A stretch of 64,000 nucleotides of DNA from Methanomicrobium sp. W14 (GCF_017875315.1 NZ_JAGGMM010000001.1:620001-684000), one strand, 5' to 3'; counted from the stretch's first letter, positions 8,229 through 17,515 are shown. Translations and numbers: made by a program. Notes: a model not told the origin generated them from the letters alone.

Positions 8229-8993
8229 ATGGTCGATGCAGAAACGATACTTGAAACAAAGAATTTAGATCTTTATTACGGCGAAAAAAAAGCCCTGAAT
8301 GAGGTTAACATAAAGATTTACAAAAACAGGGTCACAGCCCTTATAGGCCCTTCGGGATGCGGAAAATCAACTCTTCTCCGCTGTTTCAACAGGATGAACG
8401 ACCTTGTTGACGACTGCAAAATAACAGGAGAGATTCTGTACCACAAAGAAAATCTCTACTCTTCAGGGGTGGACGTTGTAAATATGAGAAAGAAGATAGG
8501 GATGGTTTTTCAGCACCCGAATCCTTTCCCAAAGACCATATATGACAATATTGCATACGGCCCGCGTGTCCACGGAATAAAGGATCGCAAAACCCTTGAT
8601 GAAATCGTGGAAAAATCCCTTGAAAGGGCAGCATTGTGGAAAGAAGTCCATGACAGGCTGAACGACTCTGCGATGGGACTTTCAGGAGGGCAGCAGCAAA
8701 GACTATGCATCGCAAGAACCCTTGCCGTGGAACCCGAAGTGATCCTGATGGATGAACCGTGTTCGGCACTGGACCCCATAGCAACAGCCAAAATAGAATC
8801 CCTGATAGACAAACTGAAAAAAGAGTACACAGTCATAATCGTTACCCACAGCATGCAACAGGCGTCAAGAGTCAGCGACTATACCGGGTTCATGTATCTC
8901 GGAGAGCTCATTGAATTTGGGGATACTGAAAAGATATTCTCGTCACCGGATGAGGAACTTACAAACAATTACATTACAGGCAGATTCGGATAA
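8229..8993 (+). CDS. pstB: PstB phosphate importer ATPase
   Basis: The ATP-hydrolysing subunit of the Pst importer, 254 residues. It shows Walker A (GPSGCGKST), the Q-loop region ([18 protein letters not shown], typical of PstB), the ABC signature LSGGQQQR, Walker B ([12 protein letters not shown]) and the switch His ([10 protein letters not shown]). ATG 8229 is 5 nt after GGTGA formed by the end of pstCA. Upstream in-frame GTG codons at 8217 and 8220 lie inside that site and are not preferred. The fused permease supplies both membrane contacts, so two PstB copies should pair with one PstCA chain. Confidence 0.95.
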   Translation: MVDAETILETKNLDLYYGEKKALNEVNIKIYKNRVTALIGPSGCGKSTLLRCFNRMNDLVDDCKITGEILYHKENLYSSGVDVVNMRKKIGMVFQHPNPFPKTIYDNIAYGPRVHGIKDRKTLDEIVEKSLERAALWKEVHDRLNDSAMGLSGGQQQRLCIARTLAVEPEVILMDEPCSALDPIATAKIESLIDKLKKEYTVIIVTHSMQQASRVSDYTGFMYLGELIEFGDTEKIFSSPDEELTNNYITGRFG

Positions 8994-9009
8994 AAAAAGG
9001 AGGCAAAAA

Positions 9010-9660
9010 ATGTCTGAAAAATTTCATGAGGAGATTGATTCACTAAAAACGCTTACTGTGGAGATGGGGCACTTTTCAATACACATGTTCTCCGATTCCC
9101 TTAAGGCTTTGAATACACTCGACGACAAACTCGCAGAAGACGTATACTCAAGAAAAAGAAAACTTCATGACTACAACAAAAAAATAGATGACGAAATAAT
9201 GAGAATTTTGTCTCTATTCCAGCCTGTAGCCGATGACCTCAGGACGATTACCTGCATAAGCCAGATGAACACATCTTTCTACAGGGTAGGAAGAAACGCT
9301 AAAGAAATAACGAATTTCGTTGATCTCCTGCCGCAACTGTCACATCTGGGAATAATGAATTCAATCTGCCATATGGCTGAATGTGTCGTTTCAATGCTTT
9401 CTGACTGCGTCAATGCATTTGAGAACAATGATGCAGATATTATATGCACCTTCTCCAAACGCGAAGAGGATATTGACAACCTTCAAAAGACAATATTCCG
9501 GGAGAGCATCACCTACATGATGGAAGACAACAAGAACATATCCGCATGTATAGAGTACGTAATGGCATCACGATACCTCGAAAGAATGGGAGACCATGCA
9601 TGCCTTATGGGTGAAAAGATATACTACATGATTAAAGGCAAAAATATTGAAATAAATTAA
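9010..9660 (+). CDS. phoU: PhoU phosphate-uptake regulator
   Basis: A 216-residue PhoU of two three-helix bundles. The C-terminal bundle carries the family motif SRYLERMGDHACLMGEKI; the N-terminal bundle is more diverged. PhoU proteins restrain Pst transport and signal phosphate sufficiency. It follows pstB by 16 nt, with AGGAGG at 8999-9004 fixing the ATG at 9010; a longer reading from 8911 would overlap pstB by more than 80 nt and is rejected. This is the second PhoU-type protein in the cluster, and unlike the one at 4044-5057 it has no DNA-binding domain. It is probably transcribed with pstS-pstCA-pstB and ppk1. Confidence 0.92.
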   Translation: MSEKFHEEIDSLKTLTVEMGHFSIHMFSDSLKALNTLDDKLAEDVYSRKRKLHDYNKKIDDEIMRILSLFQPVADDLRTITCISQMNTSFYRVGRNAKEITNFVDLLPQLSHLGIMNSICHMAECVVSMLSDCVNAFENNDADIICTFSKREEDIDNLQKTIFRESITYMMEDNKNISACIEYVMASRYLERMGDHACLMGEKIYYMIKGKNIEIN

Positions 9661-9689
9661 TTTTGTTTTAAAATAAAAGGTAGATAACT

Positions 9690-11801
9690 ATGCCCACAGA
9701 AGATTCCGGTGACAACAAACTCTTTATAAACAGAGAATTATCCTGGATTGAATTCAATCTCAGAGTTCTGGAAGAGGCAAAAAACGAAAACCATCCTTTG
9801 CTTGAAAGGATAAAATTTTTGTCAATTTTTTCAAGTAACCTGGATGAATTCATGATGATACGTGTATCCGGGCTCAGAAGACAGATAAAAGGAGGTGTTC
9901 TGGAATCCCCCCCGGACGGTCTTACTCCTACGGAACAGTTAACAGAGATAAGAAAGGAGGTAAAGCTTCAGATTCGTGAGGCCGATACTTTGTGGCGTGA
10001 CACTCTTGTAGAACTGCTCTCTGAAGAGAAGATAAACATTCACAAATACAAGGACCTTTCAAAAAAACAGAAAAACTGCATGAGAGAATATTTTGAAAAA
10101 GAGGTATTCCCGGCACTAACGCCCATGTCTTTTGATGTTGGAAGACCATTCCCTTTCATTTCAAATTTAAGCCTGAATCTTGCTGTTATCATAAATGATC
10201 CTGATGCCGGAATGATCTTTTCAAGAGTTAAAGTCCCAAGAGATGCATTCAGACGACTGATACAGGTTCCGCCCGAAAACGTGCACTGTCATGGCCTTGA
10301 CAAAAACGGAAAAGAATTCAATTTTGTATTCATTGAGGATTTGATAGCATCGAACGTCGATCTGCTATTCCCCGGAATGGATGTCGTAAACTGCTACCCT
10401 TTTGTTGTAACAAGGGATGCTGACATCGAAATAGAAGAGGATGAGGCATCTGACCTTTTGACTGCTATAGAGGAAAGTGTCGGCCTCAGAAGAACCGGCC
10501 TTCCTACACGCCTTGAAGTAAACAGATCAATGCCCAAATGGGTGAGAATAATCCTTGCACAAAAACTCTCACTCTCAAGCACTGATGTATATACAAACGA
10601 CGACCCGCTAAAAAAGTCCGACCTGATGGAGTTTATGGACATTGACAGACCGGATCTAAAGGACAAACCTTATCTTCCTTTTTACCCGTGCGGTTTTGAA
10701 GATGAAAATAAAGATATTTTCCAGACTATAAAAAACGGGGACATTCTTTTTTATCATCCTTATGACAGTTTCAACCCGGTAATTAACCTGCTTAAACAGG
10801 CAGCAGATGACCCCGATGTTATTGCGATAAAGCAGACCCTATACAGGGTAGGCAAAAATTCCCCGGTTGTAAAATACCTTATGAGGGCAAGGGAGAACGG
10901 AAAACAGGTATCCGTCATGGTAGAACTGAAAGCACGCTTTGACGAGGAAAACAATATTGAATGGGCAAAAAAACTTGAACAGTCCGGTGTTCATGTAGTC
11001 TACGGAATTGTCGGAATAAAAGTCCACGCGAAACTCTGTATGATTGTCAGGCGCGAAAAAGAAGGGATGACCACTTACGTTCATTTCGGGACAGGAAACT
11101 ATAATCCCATCACTGCAAGAGTCTATACGGATTTTGGCATAATGACCTGCGACAGTGCAATAGGATGTGATGCAGCCGACCTTTTCAACGCTCTGACAGG
11201 GCATTCCGGAAAAATAAAATATGACTCCCTGCTGGTCTCCTTTGGGAAAACAGGCACGATGAGAGAAGAAATTATTGGTTACATTCAAAATGAAATAAAT
11301 AACCAGAACATAAACGGCAACGGGTATATTGCACTAAAGATGAACCAGCTTGTTGACCCGTATGTTATAAAGGCATTATACGATGCCTCGCAGAACGGTG
11401 TCAAAGTAGATCTTCAGGTAAGAGGCATATGCTCCCTGCGCCCGGGAATTCCCGGCGTAAGTGATAACATAAAATGTACTTCAATAGTAGGACGTTTCCT
11501 TGAACATACCAGACTGTATATGTTTGGCAACAACGGCGACCCTGTTCTTCTTACCGGAAGCGCCGATATGATGCCCAGAAACCTGAACAGAAGAGTAGAG
11601 ATACTGGTCCCTGTAAAAGATAATAACATCAAAAAAGACCTTATTAAAATTTTAAATATTCATTTCGCGGATAACGTAAACTCAAGAATGCTTCTTTCAG
11701 ACGGTACATATGTACGTGTAAACAGAAATGATGACAAGCCGTGTGATTCACAGAAATGGATGATAGAACACCGGGGAGAATGGAACGAAAATCATCCCTG
11801 A
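9690..11801 (+). CDS. ppk1: Polyphosphate kinase 1
   Basis: PPK1 makes inorganic polyphosphate from ATP, reversibly. At 703 residues it matches full-length bacterial PPK1 with N, head, C1 and C2 domains. The start has the family sequence FINRELSWIEFNLRVLEEA and SSNLDEFMMIRVSGL. The first catalytic His lies in GIKVHAKLCMIVRR near residue 447, followed by HFGTGNYNP; the second conserved His is in LEHTRLYMFGN near residue 604. The RNRRVE-type motif appears as NLNRRVEILVPV. AAGGTAG precedes the ATG. It sits 29 nt behind phoU, so phosphate import and polymer synthesis are probably co-expressed. Confidence 0.95.
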   Translation: MPTEDSGDNKLFINRELSWIEFNLRVLEEAKNENHPLLERIKFLSIFSSNLDEFMMIRVSGLRRQIKGGVLESPPDGLTPTEQLTEIRKEVKLQIREADTLWRDTLVELLSEEKINIHKYKDLSKKQKNCMREYFEKEVFPALTPMSFDVGRPFPFISNLSLNLAVIINDPDAGMIFSRVKVPRDAFRRLIQVPPENVHCHGLDKNGKEFNFVFIEDLIASNVDLLFPGMDVVNCYPFVVTRDADIEIEEDEASDLLTAIEESVGLRRTGLPTRLEVNRSMPKWVRIILAQKLSLSSTDVYTNDDPLKKSDLMEFMDIDRPDLKDKPYLPFYPCGFEDENKDIFQTIKNGDILFYHPYDSFNPVINLLKQAADDPDVIAIKQTLYRVGKNSPVVKYLMRARENGKQVSVMVELKARFDEENNIEWAKKLEQSGVHVVYGIVGIKVHAKLCMIVRREKEGMTTYVHFGTGNYNPITARVYTDFGIMTCDSAIGCDAADLFNALTGHSGKIKYDSLLVSFGKTGTMREEIIGYIQNEINNQNINGNGYIALKMNQLVDPYVIKALYDASQNGVKVDLQVRGICSLRPGIPGVSDNIKCTSIVGRFLEHTRLYMFGNNGDPVLLTGSADMMPRNLNRRVEILVPVKDNNIKKDLIKILNIHFADNVNSRMLLSDGTYVRVNRNDDKPCDSQKWMIEHRGEWNENHP

Positions 11802-11813
11802 TTTTCGTTTTAT
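11786..11813 (+). terminator. Hairpin with T-run over the ppk1 stop codon
   Basis: CGAAAATCA at 11786-11794 pairs exactly with TGATTTTCG at 11799-11807 around a TCCC loop, followed by TTTTATG. The stem includes the ppk1 stop codon. It marks the likely end of the pst-phoU-ppk1 transcript; a TATA-like element at 11829-11838 follows and probably starts the ppk2 unit. Confidence 0.6.
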
Positions 11814-11828
11814 GTCTTTACAGGAAGT

Positions 11829-11838
11829 ATTTATATTA
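11829..11838 (+). promoter_or_regulatory. TATA-like promoter element of the ppk2 unit
   Basis: ATTTATATTA lies about 50 nt before the ppk2 ATG, directly after the ppk1 terminator. With the usual spacing, transcription would start near 11860, leaving a leader of about 25 nt that contains GGGAATAAGTGA as a possible ribosome-binding site. Confidence 0.45.
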
Positions 11839-11885
11839 TATCCCATCTTTTCATTAAATGTCAGCCGGGAATAAGTGAAAACAAT

Positions 11886-13370
11886 ATGCTCAAAAATGTG
11901 AATCCTGATCTAAAAATTTCAAAGCATGATTACAATGAAGAGATTGACTCCCTTAAGTTAAGACTGGGAGAACTTCAGCGTGAACTCAGAAATTCGAAAA
12001 TACCTGTGATTATAGTTTTTGAGGGATGGGACGCAGCAGGAATCGCAAAAGTATGCAATAAAGTCATCCGCTCATTTGATCCCAGAGGTTACACTCTTTA
12101 TCACATCGGAGACCCGGGCACTGCCGAAAAGTCTATGCCTTTGTTCTGGAGGTTCTGGAAAAGAATTCCGTCTAAAGGCAATATTGTCATTTTTGACAGA
12201 AGCTGGTACAGCAGGATTCTGCATGAAGACATAAGGATTTCAAGGAAATGCAGGGTGTCGATAAATTATTCCGGCATATTTGAAAGGCAGCTTTATGACG
12301 ACGGTTATCTTATCATAAAATTATTCCTGCATATCTCAAAGCATGAGCAGAAAAAAAGATTCAAAAATCCGGATGACGATCCGTGCCTGAAGTATTACAT
12401 CAAAAACACCGACTGGAACCCGAATGACGACTATGACAAATACTACCCTTATATCGACGACATCCTGAATGAGACAGACTATGATTTCGCTCCGTGGAAC
12501 ATTATCGAATCGGATGACCCAAATTTTGCCGTAATAAAGACATACAGACTGCTGATTAAGTATGCTGAAGACTTTCTTTCAGCAAGAAAAACTTCAGACA
12601 GCCAGTTTGCCCGCCTTAAATATATCCCCGCTCCTGAAAGATTCACGCTTCCTGATGCAGAGCCGGACAATCCCCTTAACAGAGATGATTATTTAAAATT
12701 AAAAAAGAAGCACGGAAAAGAGATCCAAAAACTTCAGGCCGAACTGTACAAAAAAAGAATTCCACTGATATTACTTTTCGAAGGATGGGATGCATCGGGA
12801 AAAGGCGGAGCTATTGTCAGGTTTACTGAATACCTCAATCCCAGAGGATACAGGATAATACCCATATCCGCACCCAGCGACGCTGAACTTAAGTACAATT
12901 ACCTGTGGAGGTTTTATAAGGAACTCCCGATACCGGGAATGATAAGAATTTTTGACAGGAGCTGGTACGGCAGGGTCCTCGTTGAAAGAGTTGAAGAACT
13001 GTGCTCTGACTATGAATGGCAGAGGGCATACCATGAGATCAATGAGCTTGAAGAGCAGCTTTTGGAATGGGGGGCTGTTGTCATAAAATTCTGGATGCAC
13101 ATCGATAAAGACGAGCAACTCAGAAGGTTTCGTGAACGCCAGAACAACCCTTACAAGCAGTGGAAAATTACCGAAGAAGACTGGCGCAACAGGTCAAAGT
13201 GGGACAAATACGAACTGGCAGTATCGGATATGGTAAGGCTTACCAGTACAGAGAAATGCCCCTGGAACATAGTCCTTGGAAACAACAAATACAATGCAAG
13301 AATTCAGACACTTTCAACTATTGAAAACGAAATAAAATCTAAAATCCAGGAGATAAAAAATGAAAGCTGA
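11886..13370 (+). CDS. ppk2: Two-domain PPK2 polyphosphate:nucleotide phosphotransferase
   Basis: A 494-residue class II (two-domain) PPK2, a family that moves phosphate from polyphosphate to nucleotides, classically AMP to ADP. The C-terminal domain (about 270-490) is complete: Walker A GWDASGKGGAIVRF, lid NPRGYRIIPISAPS, and FDRSWYGRVLVERVE. The N-terminal copy (about 18-240) has lost the P-loop lysine and glycines (GWDAAGIAKVCNKV) but keeps FDRSWYSRIL. In known two-domain members the C-terminal half is the active one, so this pattern is expected. The next gene starts 11 nt inside its 3' end. AMP preference is inferred from the architecture. Confidence 0.9.
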   Translation: MLKNVNPDLKISKHDYNEEIDSLKLRLGELQRELRNSKIPVIIVFEGWDAAGIAKVCNKVIRSFDPRGYTLYHIGDPGTAEKSMPLFWRFWKRIPSKGNIVIFDRSWYSRILHEDIRISRKCRVSINYSGIFERQLYDDGYLIIKLFLHISKHEQKKRFKNPDDDPCLKYYIKNTDWNPNDDYDKYYPYIDDILNETDYDFAPWNIIESDDPNFAVIKTYRLLIKYAEDFLSARKTSDSQFARLKYIPAPERFTLPDAEPDNPLNRDDYLKLKKKHGKEIQKLQAELYKKRIPLILLFEGWDASGKGGAIVRFTEYLNPRGYRIIPISAPSDAELKYNYLWRFYKELPIPGMIRIFDRSWYGRVLVERVEELCSDYEWQRAYHEINELEEQLLEWGAVVIKFWMHIDKDEQLRRFRERQNNPYKQWKITEEDWRNRSKWDKYELAVSDMVRLTSTEKCPWNIVLGNNKYNARIQTLSTIENEIKSKIQEIKNES

Positions 13371-15351
13371 AGATAATGCAGGAGGTGACCCTGGTTACTG
13401 CCTTTATGCTGCACAGACTATCCTTCCGCTTTTAAACGCACTAAGCGCCGAGACTGACGGCGTTAAAGCATCATCTGACATTGAATATGTTCACAGGTGC
13501 AGGGTTGCCACAAGAAGAATCCGTGCGGCCCTTCCGCTGTACAGCGAATGCTTCGACGGCAAAAGCCTGAAAACCTGGAAAAAAAAGATCCGTTCCCTTA
13601 CAAAAGCGTTAGGGGAGGCAAGGGACAAGGACGTTCAAATAGATTTCCTGAATAAATACATTGACGGAATTTCAGAAAGGGACTTTCCTGTTCAGAAATC
13701 CCTGTTTGCCCCCGAATCTCCGGTTGACACTGTCAAAAACACCAGTGAAACTACTGTTATCGTAGCTGCAGAACCTGAAGAGGCAGCAGAAAAAGAGAAG
13801 ACCGGCTTTTTCCAGAGAATTATAACATACCTGTCAAATGTATTTAAGAAAAACACAAAATCTCCTGCATTAAGTGATAAAAACGAACCTCCTGTATATT
13901 TCCCCGTAACAAATCCGCTTCTGCCCGGTCTGGAGTGCCTTAAACTCAGGCTGAAACAGGACAGAAAATCACTGCAGCCGTACGTCATCAAAGAAACGGA
14001 GACCCTTGAATCGTCAGGAATAGTCGATGAAATGGCTGAAAAACTCCAGAAAATAATTGTCAGATCAAAAATTGAAAATATTGACATCCATTCACCCTAC
14101 GCTTTTGAAAAGGCATTCTATGGGATTTCAATGAAAATGGAGGGTCTGTTCTGGTACGAAAGGTATGTCAGTGATCCTGAAAACAAAAGGATGCACCACG
14201 AGATGCGGATCGCTGCGAAAAGGCTGAGATACACAATGGAAGCTTTCTCAGATCTGTATGACAACGATATGAAAGACCATATAAAGTCCGTAAAAAGGCT
14301 GCAGGACCTCCTGGGAGAAATACATGACTGCGATGTATGGTCTGAATTTCTGACGCAGTTTCTTGAACAGGAGAAAAGAAGAGTCCTGGCTTTCTTCGGA
14401 AATATGGACTTCTGCAATGTGATAATCCCCGGCATAGAGCACTTAAGAGAAGACAGAATTCTTAAAAGGAAATCACTGTATGATGAATTTACGGAGTACT
14501 GGGATGAATTAAAGAAAAACAACGAATGGGAGTCCGTAAGAAAAACCATATCGATTCCTCTCCAGATTTCTGAAAACTATATTGCATCCTCTGGAAAGAT
14601 TGAAAATGTTAAGATTGCCCTTATAGGTGACATCCATGCGAATCTTCCCGCACTCAAAGCCGTACTTGCGGATGCCAGGGAAAGAGGGGCCGGAATCATT
14701 ATAAATACTGGAGACTTTGTCGGATACGGTGCCTTTCCAGAAGATGTTGTATCCTGTCTTAGAAAAGAGCATGCCATCAGTGTCATAGGAAATTACGATA
14801 TATCAGTCTTAAATCAGAAATCCAAAAAAAAGAAGAGGAAAAACAGGAACAGATACAAACAGCTCGCCATGTCATGGGCATACAAAAATCTTTCCGGTGA
14901 CAGCAGGAGATACCTGAAGTCCCTGCCAAGGTACATAAGGCTCAGTATTGAAGATAAATCACTGTATATTACTCATGGAAGCCCTGAATCGATTAAGGAA
15001 TATATCGATGAAGACACACCTGTTCCAAGACTGGAAGAATTCCTCAAGGAAACAGGGGCTGACATAATTGTATCCGGGCATACTCATCTGCCTTTTGCAA
15101 AGGAAATCAATGGGAAATGGTTTATAAATACAGGAAGTGTCGGACGTCCTGAAGACGGTGACCCACGAGCCTGCTATGCTCTTCTGACGGTCAAACCGTT
15201 TTCACTTTACCATGTTAGAATTCCCTATGACATAGAAAAAGCAGTAAAGGGAATTTATCAGAATAATCTTCCTGATGCTTTTGCAAGAATTTACAGGGAG
15301 GGAAAACCCCTGGACATAATCAGGCACGCCGGAGATGAACAAAACTTATGA
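13360..15351 (+). CDS. CHAD domain-metallophosphoesterase fusion
   Basis: A 663-residue fusion. Residues about 10-400 are a CHAD domain, a helical bundle with conserved His and basic residues that binds polyphosphate. Its two halves show YVHRCRVATRRIRAALPLY near 43 and MHHEMRIAAKRLRYTMEAF near 275; a charged, low-complexity insert (about 120-190) splits them. Residues about 418-650 are a YfcE/MJ0936-type calcineurin-like phosphoesterase: GDIHANLPAL, NTGDFVGYG, GNYD, THGSPES, SGHTHLPF. The ATG overlaps the ppk2 end and follows AGGAGAT. Pairing a polymer-binding domain with a hydrolase inside a polyphosphate operon suggests action on, or localisation to, polyphosphate. The substrate is not known. 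Confidence 0.85.
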   Translation: MKAEDNAGGDPGYCLYAAQTILPLLNALSAETDGVKASSDIEYVHRCRVATRRIRAALPLYSECFDGKSLKTWKKKIRSLTKALGEARDKDVQIDFLNKYIDGISERDFPVQKSLFAPESPVDTVKNTSETTVIVAAEPEEAAEKEKTGFFQRIITYLSNVFKKNTKSPALSDKNEPPVYFPVTNPLLPGLECLKLRLKQDRKSLQPYVIKETETLESSGIVDEMAEKLQKIIVRSKIENIDIHSPYAFEKAFYGISMKMEGLFWYERYVSDPENKRMHHEMRIAAKRLRYTMEAFSDLYDNDMKDHIKSVKRLQDLLGEIHDCDVWSEFLTQFLEQEKRRVLAFFGNMDFCNVIIPGIEHLREDRILKRKSLYDEFTEYWDELKKNNEWESVRKTISIPLQISENYIASSGKIENVKIALIGDIHANLPALKAVLADARERGAGIIINTGDFVGYGAFPEDVVSCLRKEHAISVIGNYDISVLNQKSKKKKRKNRNRYKQLAMSWAYKNLSGDSRRYLKSLPRYIRLSIEDKSLYITHGSPESIKEYIDEDTPVPRLEEFLKETGADIIVSGHTHLPFAKEINGKWFINTGSVGRPEDGDPRACYALLTVKPFSLYHVRIPYDIEKAVKGIYQNNLPDAFARIYREGKPLDIIRHAGDEQNL

Positions 15352-15935
15352 AAAATAACCAAAAAGACAGAATTATAGATTTATTATATGACAACTCAGC
15401 AGATCTAAGGCACCCTCTTCACGTTACATACCTTTCAGAGAGACTTTTTGATGAATTAAAGCCCCTGCACAACTTAGGTGAACATGAAAAAGACCTTCTT
15501 ATATATGCCTCAATGCTCCATGATACCGGACTTTTGCTTTCATCAAAGGAGCATCATAAATTTTCAGCCAGATTTATTCTAAAAACGGACATTGCACATG
15601 TAAATGACAATGACAAATACATAATCGCAAATATAGCAAGGTATCACAGGAAGGCACTTCCGTCCGATAATCACAAAATATACAATAACCTCAGCGAAAA
15701 TGACAAAAAAACAGTAGATATCCTTGCTTCAATCCTAAGAATTGCAGACGGACTTGACAGAACGCATCTCTCCCTGATAAAGGATATCAAAATAAAAACA
15801 GAAGATAATAAAATCAATATATACTACTTGTCGCCAAAGAGGTTTCTGCCTGAGGAAGTAGCTGCACTTAAAAAAAGCGATCTGTTCGAAAAAATTTTCA
15901 AACGAGAGGTGAGTGTGGATTGGCAGAAGGCCTAA
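15348..15935 (+). CDS. Stand-alone HD domain protein, Ppx-tail type
   Basis: A 195-residue HD protein. It has His residues near 22-25 (RHPLHV), the central LLIYASMLHDTGLLL with HD at 58-59, HHKFSARFIL after it, a YHRKALP segment and LRIADGLDRTH. This same string of motifs appears in the C-terminal part of the exopolyphosphatase encoded next (YLHDIGQFI, YHRKKMP, LRMAEHMERSH), so it looks like a detached paralogue of that domain. In Ppx/GppA enzymes the HD part helps bind long polyphosphate. It overlaps the previous gene by 4 nt (ATGA) and the next by 16 nt. It may be a separate hydrolase or a binding subunit of Ppx. Confidence 0.8.
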   Translation: MKNNQKDRIIDLLYDNSADLRHPLHVTYLSERLFDELKPLHNLGEHEKDLLIYASMLHDTGLLLSSKEHHKFSARFILKTDIAHVNDNDKYIIANIARYHRKALPSDNHKIYNNLSENDKKTVDILASILRIADGLDRTHLSLIKDIKIKTEDNKINIYYLSPKRFLPEEVAALKKSDLFEKIFKREVSVDWQKA

Positions 15936-17485
15936 AAGAAAAAGTAGTAGCTTTCATAGACCTTGGTACCAATTCAGCAAGACTTCTGGTAGTACGCCTG
16001 AATCCAAACTATTCCTATTCCATTTTAAGAAGGCAGAAAGAGACCGTAAGGCTTGGACAGGGTGAATTCAGCCACAGATACCTTGACAACTCAGCAATAG
16101 AAAGGGCTGTTCTTGTATGCAGACAATTTTGCGAGACTTCAAAAAGTTTTGGTGCAGATGAGATTATTTCAGTAGCGACATCTGCAACAAGAGAAGCTCT
16201 CAACAAGGATTTGCTCCTGCAAAAAATTAAAACCGGGGCCGGCCTCCCAATAGAGGTTATCTCAGGAACTGAAGAGGCACGTTTAATCTACCTTGGGGTT
16301 TCTAGCGGGGTACATATAGGAAACGGGAAGTACTTTTTCATCGACATCGGCGGCGGCAGCACTGAAATAATAATAGGGGACCAGTTCAATTATTATCTTC
16401 TTGAAAGCCTCAAACTTGGCGCAATAAGAACTACAAACAAATTTTTCACGGAAAATTACCAGGGAACGGTATCAGCCGCCCGGTATGAACAGATCAAAAG
16501 ACACATCCTCAGTAAAATTGTTTATGTATCAAAGAATATCAAAAAATTTGAACTTTCAGGAGCAATAGGCAGTTCAGGAACTATTCAGGCGCTTGCAGAT
16601 ATAAAAAATCATGTAATCCAGTCAAAAAACAGTTCAGGCAGTGACTATCTCACGCTTGATGAACTGCATTATCTCATCGAATACCTGTGCAAAAAAAATC
16701 TTGACGAAAGAAAGAATATTCCCGGAATTAACCCTGAACGTGCCGATATAATCGTTGCAGGAGCCATAATCCTGTACACTATTCTCAACGAGGCAGGCAT
16801 AAAAGAGATTAAAATTTCTGACAGGAGCTTAAGAGACGGAATGCTTTTTGACTACCTTTCCAAACTTCCCGGGTTTCCGCATGCAGAGCAGATGCCTGTA
16901 AGAGAAAGAAGTGTACAGCAGCTAGGAAAGTCGTGCAGAATAGATGAAACTCATGCCAAAAACGTAATCCGCCTGTCACTGGGCCTGTTTGATTCGGGAA
17001 AAGAGACCGGCTTTCACAGCTTTGGTGACAAGGAAAAGGAGATACTCAGGTACGCAGCATACCTGCACGATATCGGTCAGTTTATTTCCTTTTCACAGCA
17101 CCAGAACCATTCGTATTATGTCATCACAAATGCTCCCCTTCTAGGTTTCAACGAAAATGAGGTTGAGATAATCGGTCTTATCACAAAGTATCACAGGAAA
17201 AAGATGCCTAAAAAGGACAGTCCTGTATTCAGCAGGCTTAATGAACACGACCAGAATGCCGTTATTATTCTGTCTCTTTTTTTGAGGATGGCTGAACATA
17301 TGGAAAGAAGCCATGACGGAAGAGTTGAAAAGGCGTATTTTTCAGATTTAGGCGATGACTATTCACTTAACCTAGAGTCTAAAAGTGAATGCAATATAGA
17401 ACGGTGGTCGCTGGAGGAAGACGCAAAAATATTCAAAAGAGTTTTTGGAAAAAAACTGAACTTAAATTTTATATGCCCTGATTAG
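15920..17485 (+). CDS. ppx: Exopolyphosphatase, Ppx/GppA family with HD domain
   Basis: A 521-residue Ppx/GppA phosphatase that cleaves terminal phosphates from polyphosphate, and possibly pppGpp in bacteria. The actin-like ATPase fold shows FIDLGTNSARLLVVR at the start, TSATREA near 95, SGTEEARLIYLGV near 115 and FIDIGGGSTEIIIG near 145; SGAIGSSGTIQALA closes the fold. From about 320 comes the HD domain typical of long Ppx enzymes. The start is TTG 15920 with a good GAGGTGAG site 7 nt before it. It ends the polyphosphate unit and is followed by an inverted repeat. Archaea are not generally credited with ppGpp, so polyphosphate is the likely substrate. Confidence 0.92.
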   Translation: MAEGLKEKVVAFIDLGTNSARLLVVRLNPNYSYSILRRQKETVRLGQGEFSHRYLDNSAIERAVLVCRQFCETSKSFGADEIISVATSATREALNKDLLLQKIKTGAGLPIEVISGTEEARLIYLGVSSGVHIGNGKYFFIDIGGGSTEIIIGDQFNYYLLESLKLGAIRTTNKFFTENYQGTVSAARYEQIKRHILSKIVYVSKNIKKFELSGAIGSSGTIQALADIKNHVIQSKNSSGSDYLTLDELHYLIEYLCKKNLDERKNIPGINPERADIIVAGAIILYTILNEAGIKEIKISDRSLRDGMLFDYLSKLPGFPHAEQMPVRERSVQQLGKSCRIDETHAKNVIRLSLGLFDSGKETGFHSFGDKEKEILRYAAYLHDIGQFISFSQHQNHSYYVITNAPLLGFNENEVEIIGLITKYHRKKMPKKDSPVFSRLNEHDQNAVIILSLFLRMAEHMERSHDGRVEKAYFSDLGDDYSLNLESKSECNIERWSLEEDAKIFKRVFGKKLNLNFICPD

Positions 17486-17515
17486 ACCCTCTAAAAATCA
17501 GATACGTAAAAAAAT

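Noticed and set aside
10839-11288. A 149-codon frame antisense to ppk1
   Set aside because: It lies wholly inside the conserved PPK1 coding sequence, including the catalytic His region, and has no family features; it is a shadow frame.
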